Assembly: GCA_902470345.1 (NCBI GenBank)
Contig: CABRGB010000057.1
Span: 1 to 10,901 of the forward strand
Source: an uncultured Collinsella sp.
Lineage (GTDB): Bacteria; Actinomycetota; Coriobacteriia; Coriobacteriales; Coriobacteriaceae
DNA: 10,901 nucleotides
Direction: 5' to 3'
The position numbers were made by a program, and so were the translations under genes. Each line of letters starts with the position of its first letter. Position 1 is the stretch's first letter. Positions 1-5,394 of this stretch are shown piece by piece. Below the pieces are notes generated by a model that saw only the letters and a program-made list of their open reading frames with translations, did no database searches and had not been told where the DNA came from.

Positions 1-563
1 TCAAAGCCCACGGCAGCCGCCTTGCGCGACACCTTCTGAGCCTGCATCAGCGCCGGCAGATGCGTGGGCACGCCGTCGAGTAGGCCCTCGGGCGCAGCCT
101 CGCCCGCTACCACGGCCTTGTCCTTGGCGGCCTTCTCGGCAAGCTTAACCTCATCCCAAATCTTGAGCACCTCGTCGGAGCTATCGGCATCAACATCACC
201 AAACACGTGCGGATGACGGCGGATGAGCTTGGCATCGATATCGCGCGCCACGTCGGCCAGCGTAAACTCACCGGCGTCCGCTGCGATCTGCGTATGCAGC
301 ACTACCTGCATGAGCACGTCGCCGAGCTCCTCGCGCAGATGTGCCACGTCGTCCACCTCGATGCAATCGAGCGCCTCGTAGGCTTCCTCGATCATGTTCT
401 TGCCAATGCTGCGGTGCGTCTGCTCGCGGTCCCACGGGCAGCCGTCGGGCTGACGAAGGCGCCAGATGGTCTGCACCAGATGCTGCAGCTCGGCTGACGC
501 GTCGACCAGCGTGGACAGGTCGCGCGAACCCTCGGCATTTTGCTGAGCCATACGCTGCGCCAT
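1..563 (-). CDS. mazG: MazG nucleoside triphosphate pyrophosphohydrolase, C-terminus cut by window edge
   Basis: Hydrolyses nucleoside triphosphates to monophosphates and pyrophosphate, a cytosolic housecleaning activity. 187 residues are visible and the frame is still open at position 1; the E. coli protein has about 263, so roughly a third is missing. The first MazG domain is complete: DGCPWDREQTH (residues 40-50), the metal-binding EEAYE (59-63) and EELGD (78-82), and KLIRRHPHVFG (112-122). A second helical repeat begins near residue 164 (GVPTHLPALMQAQKVSRKAA). The start is the ATG at 561-563, preceded by GGAGGAGG at good spacing inside the end of the upstream phosphodiesterase gene, whose stop lies 2 bases away, so the two are probably translationally coupled. 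Family assignment is firm. HisE, further right, belongs to the same fold superfamily, but the full HPHVFG signature here marks this one as true MazG. Confidence 0.95.
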   Translation of the reverse strand, partial: MAQRMAQQNAEGSRDLSTLVDASAELQHLVQTIWRLRQPDGCPWDREQTHRSIGKNMIEEAYEALDCIEVDDVAHLREELGDVLMQVVLHTQIAADAGEFTLADVARDIDAKLIRRHPHVFGDVDADSSDEVLKIWDEVKLAEKAAKDKAVVAGEAAPEGLLDGVPTHLPALMQAQKVSRKAAAVGF

Positions 564-565
564 GG

Positions 566-1114
566 TTATTCCTCCTCCAGGATCACATGGCGGAACGCGC
601 CGCCCTCGTAGATGCCGTAGCTGTGCGTACCGTCCTTGGGAATGCTCACGCTGCCGGGGTTGAAGAGCCACAGGCCCGGGTGCGCGGCGCTTTCCTCGTT
701 AACCTTGATGTGCGTGTGGCCGTAGACGAGCGCGGAGCCCTCGGGAAGCGCAGGCGCGTGGTCGACGCTGTTGTGCATGCCGGCGCCAAAAACATGGCCG
801 TGCGTCAGGAACAGCTCGCGGCCGGTCTCGTCGAACAGCGTGGCGTAGTCAGCCATGACGGGGAAGTCAAGGACCATCTGGTCGACCTCGGCGTCGCAGT
901 TGCCGCGGACGGCGATGATGCGGTCGGCCAGGGCGTTGAGCAGCGGAATCACGCGCTTGGGAGCATAGTCGCGCGGCAGGTCGTTGCGCGGACCGTGATA
1001 GAGCAGGTCGCCCAACAGGACGATGCGGTCGGGCTGCTCGGACTCGATGGCGGCGCAGAGGCGCTCGGTCCAGTATGCCGAGCCGTGGATGTCGGAAGCG
1101 ATGAGGTATTTCAT
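566..1114 (-). CDS. yfcE: YfcE-type metallophosphodiesterase
   Basis: A calcineurin-like phosphoesterase of 182 residues, close to the 184 of E. coli YfcE, a Mn-dependent phosphodiesterase whose physiological substrate is unclear. All five metal-site motifs appear in order: DIHG (8-11), GDLLYHGPRN (35-44), GNCD (71-74), THGH (104-107) and GHTH (132-135), followed by NPGS (152-155). There is no signal peptide or membrane segment, so it should be cytosolic. The ATG at 1112-1114 has AAAGGA about 7 bases upstream. It lies 57 bases downstream of the LarC-like gene and 2 bases upstream of mazG, all on the same strand, which suggests a small co-transcribed housekeeping group. Catalytic competence looks intact; the in vivo substrate cannot be told from sequence. 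Confidence 0.93.
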   Translation of the reverse strand: MKYLIASDIHGSAYWTERLCAAIESEQPDRIVLLGDLLYHGPRNDLPRDYAPKRVIPLLNALADRIIAVRGNCDAEVDQMVLDFPVMADYATLFDETGRELFLTHGHVFGAGMHNSVDHAPALPEGSALVYGHTHIKVNEESAAHPGLWLFNPGSVSIPKDGTHSYGIYEGGAFRHVILEEE

Positions 1115-1171
1115 GAGGAGTTCCTTTCGAATGGGGTTGATATGGCTGGGCGTGGCGTGCCACCGGCCGCG

Positions 1172-1657
1172 TTACTCAAATCGCAGTGCCACGGCTTGTG
1201 CCGCCTGCATCACGCGCTGGAGCGGCACGTTATGCTCGCGAGCGAGGCGGGAGCAGTCTTCGTACTCGGGCGCCGCACGCTCACTGCCGTCGGGCAGGGT
1301 CGCCACCTTGACGGACACCTCGCCCCATGGCGTCGTTACGCGCTCAAAGCGGCGTAGTAGGCAAACGCGCTCCATAACCTGACGGCGGATGCCATTGGTT
1401 GTGGTTTCCAAAAAGATAATCGTCTGCAGGCGCTCGATATCCTCGTGGGTACAGATTACCTGCAGCTGCCAGCCGGGACGGCCCTTCTTGCAATAGAGGG
1501 GCAGCCAGTGCACCTCGCGCGCACCCGCCTCGCGCAGGCGGTCGGCGGCGTAGGCGAGCACCTCGGGCGACGCGTCGTCGATATCGCATTCCAGCTTGAC
1601 GATGGTCTCTGGCGCATCGGTCTCGCGGGATAGCGGAGATTTGCTATCGCATGACAT
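1172..1657 (-). CDS. larC2: Stand-alone LarC C-terminal domain (LarC2-like, nickel-pincer cofactor nickel insertion)
   Basis: A 161-residue protein matching the C-terminal half of LarC, the CTP-dependent enzyme that inserts nickel into the pincer cofactor of lactate racemase and related enzymes. Visible family signatures: CDIDDASPE (24-32), KKGRPGWQL (57-65), ETTTNGIRR (84-92) and PEYEDC (130-135). In Lactiplantibacillus, LarC is read from two overlapping frames (LarC1 and LarC2). Here no LarC1 reading frame precedes it: the upstream 301 bases are non-coding and then a plus-strand gene begins. The ATG at 1655-1657 is chosen because AAAGGAG lies 9 bases upstream; the frame stays open for 36 more codons, including an ATG at 1696, but those lack a ribosome site. 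Without LarB, LarE or LarC1 nearby, the nickel role is inferred from domain family only. Confidence 0.82.
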   Translation of the reverse strand: MSCDSKSPLSRETDAPETIVKLECDIDDASPEVLAYAADRLREAGAREVHWLPLYCKKGRPGWQLQVICTHEDIERLQTIIFLETTTNGIRRQVMERVCLLRRFERVTTPWGEVSVKVATLPDGSERAAPEYEDCSRLAREHNVPLQRVMQAAQAVALRFE

Positions 1658-1958
1658 ACGGTCCGGCTCCTTTCCGCACAGGCTCGTTTTGTTCATCCAA
1701 ACGCTAGCACATCGGACGTGGCACAGGCGTGACTTTCGTCCGCCGCCGCCCTCGCCCCTATCCAAACATGTACATCAGCCTCCAAACATGTCATTTTCTG
1801 CAGCTTTTGGAGGCTGATGTACATGTTTTGAGAGCGCAAGCGAGGCCGCACCGCGCGTCGCGCAGCCTTTCCAATCGATTTCGACCCCCGGCGTGTCCGG
1901 CGTGTTGAGAGCTGCGCCATTACAATGAAGCGGATTCGCTTGACGCAAAGGAGCTGCC
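1658..1958. other. 301-bp divergent intergenic region between larC2 and the PHP phosphatase
   Basis: No credible gene lies here. It should hold promoters for both flanking genes. On the plus strand TACAAT at 1921-1926 is a plausible -10 box, but I see no good -35 box 16-18 bases upstream of it. The PHP gene has a strong AAAGGAG at 1946-1952. On the minus strand TAGCGT (complement of 1701-1706) could be a -10 for larC2, again without a clear -35. The centre is taken up by a perfect inverted repeat (separate entry). Short open frames crossing this stretch are accidental. Confidence 0.6.
1764..1828. repeat. Perfect 23-bp inverted repeat with 19-base loop
   Basis: Arms 1764-1786 and 1806-1828 are exact reverse complements over 23 bases; each carries the palindromic octamer ATGTACAT and the core CAGCCTCC/GGAGGCTG. 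The 11-mer TCCAAACATGT of the left arm (1761-1771) recurs at 1781-1791, so part of the arm is tandemly duplicated into the loop, and the loop also has the palindrome CTGCAG (1798-1803). A hairpin could form on either strand. No run of T follows that would suit a terminator, and a terminator would be oddly placed between divergent genes. A dispersed repeat or an operator are both possible; neither can be decided from one copy. Confidence 0.85.
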
Positions 1959-2870
1959 ATGTCTGCTTGCCCGCTGGTCGATTGCCACACCCACACCTCG
2001 TTTTCGGACGGACATGCCTCGTTTGAGGAAAACGTCCGCGCTGCCGCGGCCGCTGGCTGCCGGATCATGGTCTCGACCGACCACCTCACCTTACCCGCCA
2101 GCATGGATGCCAACTGCGAGGTGCAGGTTGTCGAGGGCGACCTGCCGGCACATCGTCTGGCTTTTGAGGATGCCCGCAAGCTTGCCGCGCAGATCGCGTC
2201 GGAGCTCGAGCTTATCTATGGCTTTGAATGCGATTGGTACGAGGGCTGCGAGCCTTTGGTTGAGCGCTGGTCCCGGGGCGCCGTCGTGCGCCTGGGCAGT
2301 GTGCATTGGATTGGCAACCCAGGCGATATCATGGCCGGCGCCGCGGGTACGGCGGGAACGGAAAACGTCGCTCGCCCCGATACACCCGATTCCCTTTGCG
2401 GCTGGATCGACGACGACACCGACCTGCACGTTTGGGAAAACCTGGGCGTGCACGGCGTGTGGGAGCGCTATGTCGATGACTGGTGCCGCGCCTGCGAAAG
2501 CCCGCTCAACTTTGACGTGATGGCTCATCCCGACCTGATCATGCGCTTTTCGAAGGAAGGCTTTGCGCCCGATTTTGATCCCGCGCCGTTCTGGGAGCAG
2601 ATGGCCGAATGCGCCCACGATACGGGTCGCCACGTTGAGGTCTCGACCGCCGCACCGCGCAAGGGCCTCGACGACTATTACCCCTCGACGGGGCTGTTGC
2701 GCTGCTTCGCCCACGCCGAGGTACCCATCACCTTTGGCTCGGACGCACACCGCGCCTGCGACATCTGCTGGAACATCCGTGAGGCCCAGGCACACGCCTA
2801 CGACTGCGGCTACCGAACCTTCGGCATCCCCCACCTCACCGGAGAATGGGAGTCCACGCCCCTCGCCTAA
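1959..2870 (+). CDS. hisK: PHP-family histidinol-phosphate phosphatase (HisK/HisJ type)
   Basis: A 303-residue PHP-domain phosphoesterase, predicted to remove phosphate from L-histidinol phosphate (step 8 of histidine synthesis). PHP metal motifs are all present: HTHTSFSDG (10-18), STDH (39-42), GFECDW (88-93), GSVHW (113-117), MAHPDL (188-193) and GSDAH (260-264). The pattern and the C-terminal SDAH agree with B. subtilis HisJ and L. lactis HisK (about 270 residues); the excess is mainly an insert around residues 122-155. The start at 1959 has AAAGGAG 5 bases upstream. It lies convergent to the his operon, whose HisB lacks a phosphatase domain and which has no other candidate for this step, so context strongly supports the specificity. 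Other PHP phosphoesterases share the fold, so the substrate remains an inference. Confidence 0.85.
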   Translation: MSACPLVDCHTHTSFSDGHASFEENVRAAAAAGCRIMVSTDHLTLPASMDANCEVQVVEGDLPAHRLAFEDARKLAAQIASELELIYGFECDWYEGCEPLVERWSRGAVVRLGSVHWIGNPGDIMAGAAGTAGTENVARPDTPDSLCGWIDDDTDLHVWENLGVHGVWERYVDDWCRACESPLNFDVMAHPDLIMRFSKEGFAPDFDPAPFWEQMAECAHDTGRHVEVSTAAPRKGLDDYYPSTGLLRCFAHAEVPITFGSDAHRACDICWNIREAQAHAYDCGYRTFGIPHLTGEWESTPLA

Positions 2871-2882
2871 CCATCCCTTCAT

Positions 2883-2951
2883 AAGTTGCGGTGGAATAGG
2901 GATTGTTTTGCCTGATGAAGCGCTTAAACAGTCCCTATTTCACCGCAACTT
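2883..2951. repeat. Palindromic element A (26-bp arms) after the PHP gene
   Basis: Arms 2883-2908 and 2926-2951 are reverse complements at 24 of 26 positions, with a 17-base loop that contains the palindrome AAGCGCTT (2918-2925). On the plus strand both differences become G-U pairs, so a plus-strand transcript would form a 26-bp helix; on the minus strand they would be A-C mismatches. The outer part reads AAGTTGCGGTG and the inner part AGGGACTGTTT (minus-strand reading of the right arm). No T tract follows on either strand, so it is not a typical intrinsic terminator, though it sits where convergent transcripts would meet. Confidence 0.88.
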
Positions 2952-2979
2952 CCATGACCCCGTTACACCAACAAAGACT

Positions 2980-3022
2980 GTCCCAAACGACTAGTCGTTT
3001 AAGAACGTCCCCAATGACTAGT
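2980..3022. repeat. Palindromic element C: direct repeat plus 16-base perfect palindrome, running into the hisE stop
   Basis: Two direct copies with 27-base period, 2980-2995 (GTCCCAAACGACTAGT) and 3007-3022 (GTCCCCAATGACTAGT), match at 14 of 16 positions. Positions 2985-3000 form a perfect 16-base palindrome (AAACGACTAGTCGTTT). The second copy covers the hisE stop codon (TAG, complement of 3018-3020). The GGGAC core on the minus strand is shared with elements A and B. No T tract accompanies it. Confidence 0.78.
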
Positions 3023-3335
3023 GGCGGCGGGCGTTGAGTTCGCCGGCCAGTTCGTCGAGGGTGATGCCGTAGCGCTCGAGCGTCACGAGCAGGTGGTAGA
3101 TCAGGTCGCCAGCCTCGTAGCGGATGTGATCGTGATCGTTATCCTTGCAGGCCATGATCACCTCGCTCGCCTCCTCGGCAAGCTTCTTGAGCAGCTCGTC
3201 CTCGACGTCGGTCAGCAGACGCGCGGTATAGCTCTCCTGCGGCGATGCATCACGACGACCGTGAATCACCTCGGCCAGACTTGTCAGCGTCTCTCCGATA
3301 TTTCCATCCTGAACATTTGCGGTGCGCACACCCAT
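3018..3335 (-). CDS. hisE: Phosphoribosyl-ATP pyrophosphatase HisE
   Basis: Converts phosphoribosyl-ATP to phosphoribosyl-AMP and pyrophosphate (step 2). The 105-residue protein is the usual size for a free-standing HisE, an all-alpha MazG-like fold. Signatures: SYTARL (35-40), KLAEEASEV (51-59, Mg-binding glutamates) and YEAGDLIYHLLV (73-84, with E74 and D77). The ATG at 3333-3335 is preceded by AAAGGA about 7 bases away. It is the last gene of the his operon, 46 bases after hisI. Its TAG stop is embedded in palindromic element C. HisI and HisE are separate here, unlike the HisIE fusion of enterics. Confidence 0.96.
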   Translation of the reverse strand: MGVRTANVQDGNIGETLTSLAEVIHGRRDASPQESYTARLLTDVEDELLKKLAEEASEVIMACKDNDHDHIRYEAGDLIYHLLVTLERYGITLDELAGELNARRH

Positions 3336-3381
3336 AGTTCAATCCTTTCCGTTTTACCGAGCGCCCAACAGGACGCCCGCC

Positions 3382-3711
3382 TTAGGCGAGTTTCTTAAAG
3401 AAGCAGGTACGGTTGCCGGTGTGGCAAGCCGGGCCCGGAGAGTCAACCTTGACCAGCAGCGTATCGCTATCGCAGTCAGCCCAGAGTTCCTTGACCTCTT
3501 GCATGTTGCCGCTCGTCGCACCCTTGTTCCAGAGCTCCTGACGGCTGCGGCTCCAAAACCACGTAGTCCCGGTCTTAAGCGTCAGCCCCACTGATTCCTC
3601 GTTCATCCAAGCAACCATAAGCACCTCGCCGGTGTCATACTGCTGAACCACACAAGGAATCAGCCCGCTGGCGTCGTATTTAAGATCCGCTGGAGTAGTA
3701 ATTTCTTTCAT
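3382..3711 (-). CDS. hisI: Phosphoribosyl-AMP cyclohydrolase HisI
   Basis: Zn-dependent cyclohydrolase that opens the adenine ring of phosphoribosyl-AMP (step 3). 109 residues, standard for a single-domain HisI. Motifs: MVAWMNEES (32-40), ATSGNMQEV (65-73), DCDSDTLLVKV (79-89) and GPACHTGNRTCFF (93-105); C80, C96 and C103 are the expected zinc cysteines. The start is the ATG at 3709-3711, with a modest GGGGA a few bases upstream. The frame stays open 44 codons further, to 3843, but that stretch is encoded by a palindromic element and bears no HisI homology, so a longest-frame start would be wrong. A 153-base spacer separates it from hisF. Confidence 0.95.
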   Translation of the reverse strand: MKEITTPADLKYDASGLIPCVVQQYDTGEVLMVAWMNEESVGLTLKTGTTWFWSRSRQELWNKGATSGNMQEVKELWADCDSDTLLVKVDSPGPACHTGNRTCFFKKLA

Positions 3712-3749
3712 TTCAATTCCCCAATTTAAACTTCGCAGGTCGGCGAGGG

Positions 3750-3843
3750 TTGTCCAGGTGCCGCAGGTTGCCGTGAAAGAGGAGCGACGCGTACTTTGGT
3801 ACGCGAGCGACGGTTTGAGCGGCAAGATGCGGTGCCTGGGCAA
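3750..3843. repeat. Long structured palindrome (element E) between hisF and hisI
   Basis: Outer arms 3750-3773 and 3820-3843 can pair at 22 of 24 positions on the plus strand (19 Watson-Crick, 3 G-U); on the minus strand, the operon sense, the three G-U pairs become A-C mismatches. A separate inner hairpin has 7-bp arms CGCGTAC/GTACGCG (3788-3794 and 3799-3805) around a TTTG loop, flanked on both sides by the octamer GAGCGACG (3782-3789 and 3805-3812). It fills most of the 153-base hisF-hisI spacer. No T tract follows, so termination is unlikely. Its sequence differs from elements A-C, so it may be a second repeat family. Confidence 0.8.
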
Positions 3844-3864
3844 GCCGCAGCGCAGCCCGCAGCA

Positions 3865-4647
3865 CTAGAAGTCCAACCTCACAGGGATGTCTTGAGAGGC
3901 CATATACTCTTTGACTTCGCGAATGCTGAACGTCCCAAAGTGAAAGACGCTGGCCGCCAGCACGGCATCGGCTTCGCCCTCGATCACGCCCTCGGCAAAA
4001 TGCTCGAGCGTACCCACGCCGCCGCTCGCAATAACGGGAATCGGCACCGCGCGCACCACGGCACGGGTGAGCGCCAGGTCAAAGCCGGCCTTGGTGCCGT
4101 CGCGATCCATACTGGTCAGCAAGATCTCGCCGGCGCCGCGACGAGCCGCTTCCTCGGCCCACGCCACCGCGTCGATACCCGTGGCGTTGCGGCCGCCCGC
4201 CGTGAAGACTTCCCACTTGTCGGCACCCGGCTCTCCGGGCAAACCGACGCGCTTGGCATCGATCGCCACGACCACGGCCTGACTGCCAAAAGCCGCGGCA
4301 GCCTGGCTAATCAGCGACGGGTCACGCACGGCCGCCGAGTTGAGCGACACCTTGTCGGCACCGGCGGCAACCATGGTCCGCATGCCCGCCAAGTCGCGAA
4401 AGCCGCCGCCCACGGTATAGGGAATAGCGAGCTCCTCGGCTGCATGCGCCGCCATCTCGATAGTCGTCGCACGGTTGTCGCTCGTGGCGGTAATGTCCAG
4501 GAAGACAACCTCGTCCGCACCCTCGCGGTCGTAGGCGCGCGCCAGCTCCACCGGATCGCCCGCATCGCGCAAGCTCACAAAGTTGACGCCCTTGACCACA
4601 CGGCCGTCCTTGACGTCCAGGCAGGGAATCACGCGTTTGGTAAGCAT
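3865..4647 (-). CDS. hisF: Imidazole glycerol phosphate synthase, cyclase subunit HisF
   Basis: A (beta-alpha)8-barrel that joins ammonia from HisH to PRFAR, giving imidazole glycerol phosphate and AICAR (step 5). 260 residues, slightly longer than usual (about 252). Both catalytic aspartates are seen: D11 in IPCLDVKDG (7-15) and D130 in VAIDAKR (127-133). Phosphate-binding and loop motifs: VGGGFRD (79-85), VSLNSAA (100-106), LTSMDRDGTK (177-186) and ASGGVG in the C-terminal half. The ATG at 4645-4647 follows the hisA stop by 3 bases, with GGGGAGGAG upstream inside hisA, so translation is probably coupled. It works as a heterodimer with HisH, encoded two genes upstream. Confidence 0.97.
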   Translation of the reverse strand: MLTKRVIPCLDVKDGRVVKGVNFVSLRDAGDPVELARAYDREGADEVVFLDITATSDNRATTIEMAAHAAEELAIPYTVGGGFRDLAGMRTMVAAGADKVSLNSAAVRDPSLISQAAAAFGSQAVVVAIDAKRVGLPGEPGADKWEVFTAGGRNATGIDAVAWAEEAARRGAGEILLTSMDRDGTKAGFDLALTRAVVRAVPIPVIASGGVGTLEHFAEGVIEGEADAVLAASVFHFGTFSIREVKEYMASQDIPVRLDF

Positions 4648-4650
4648 GGG

Positions 4651-5394
4651 TTACTCCTCCCCTCGGGCGGCGGCCAGCGCCTGGGCCAGCGTAAAGTTTC
4701 CCTCGTAGAGCGCGCGACCGGTGATGGCACCTTCAATCGCGCCCCCACCCACCGCGGCCAGCGCGCGGATGTCGTCGAGCGTCGAGATGCCGCCCGATGC
4801 CACGACGGGAAAGCCCGCGACCTCGGCCACATGGCGATACGCCGCCACATCGATGCCCGTCTGCATGCCATCGCGCGCAATGTCGGTATACACCAGATGC
4901 TTAAAGCCCAGCTCGGAAAGCTGCGCCACGGCATCGTCGAGCGCCACGTCCGCGCCGTCGCGCCAGCCGTTCACCTTGACCTGGCCGTCGCGCGCGGCAA
5001 TATCTGCCACCAACAGCTCGCCAAAGCCTTGGGCCGCCACCTCGGCAAAACCCGGCTCGGTCACGAGCACCGTGCCCAGTGCGATGCGGCGCGCACCGTA
5101 GCCGGCCAACTCGTCGATGCGCGCGAGTGAGCGGACGCCGCCGCCCACGTCCACGGACAGACCGCCGACGCCGCAGATGGCCTTGATCGCCGCCGAATTG
5201 GCAGCGCATGTGTCCTCATCCTCGCCAAAGGCAGAGGACAAATCGACGACGTGCACCCAGCTCGCGCCCTGCTCGGCAAACGAGCGGGCGACTGCCACGG
5301 GGTCGTTGGAATATACCTTGCAGCGGCTGCGGTCGCCACGCTCCAGGCGCACGACCTTGCCGCCGATCAGATCGATTGCGGGAAACAGGATCAT
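4651..5394 (-). CDS. hisA: ProFAR isomerase HisA
   Basis: Catalyses the Amadori rearrangement of ProFAR to PRFAR (step 4). 247 residues with the family's barrel motifs: FPAIDLIGGKVVRL (4-17, catalytic D8), VDVGGGVRS (81-89), NGWRDG (142-147), YTDIARDGMQTG (169-180) and VASGGIS in the C-terminal half. The second catalytic Asp, normally in the strand-5 motif IDARDG, is Ala here (IAARDG, A133), while an Asp sits two residues earlier (D131). The ATG at 5392-5394 overlaps the hisH stop (ATGA, 4 bases), with GGAGG upstream in hisH. It resembles standard HisA more than the actinobacterial bifunctional PriA, but substrate range cannot be settled by eye. Confidence 0.94.
   Translation of the reverse strand: MILFPAIDLIGGKVVRLERGDRSRCKVYSNDPVAVARSFAEQGASWVHVVDLSSAFGEDEDTCAANSAAIKAICGVGGLSVDVGGGVRSLARIDELAGYGARRIALGTVLVTEPGFAEVAAQGFGELLVADIAARDGQVKVNGWRDGADVALDDAVAQLSELGFKHLVYTDIARDGMQTGIDVAAYRHVAEVAGFPVVASGGISTLDDIRALAAVGGGAIEGAITGRALYEGNFTLAQALAAARGEE

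Noticed and set aside
341..1357. Plus-strand open frame of 338 codons opposite mazG, yfcE and larC2
   Set aside because: It spans three convincing minus-strand genes and has no recognisable motif.
1806..1834. Tiny frame after GGAGG in the right arm of the 23-bp inverted repeat (ATG TAC ATG TTT TGA), with a mirror copy on the other strand
   Set aside because: The mirror copy follows from the inverted repeat, the peptide is only 4-5 residues, and GGAGG is too close to the first ATG. Probably coincidence.
2091..2882. Minus-strand open frame of 263 codons opposite the PHP phosphatase
   Set aside because: The plus-strand frame carries all PHP metal motifs and a strong ribosome site; the antisense product shows none.
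2883..3000. Elements A and C as intrinsic terminators between convergent operons
   Set aside because: Neither has a run of T after the stem on either strand. They may still affect transcript ends, but the sequence does not support a standard terminator.
2883..3843. Idea that all arm mismatches are G-U pairs on the strand of the host transcript, implying selection for RNA folding in the his mRNA
   Set aside because: True for element A (relative to the PHP transcript) and B, but element E shows the opposite polarity relative to the his operon, so the rule fails with these few cases.
3796..5130. Long plus-strand open frame (444 codons) opposite hisF and hisA
   Set aside because: Antisense to two clear enzymes. 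High G+C makes stop codons rare on the opposite strand; the product is His/Arg/Ala-rich with no recognisable fold or ribosome site.
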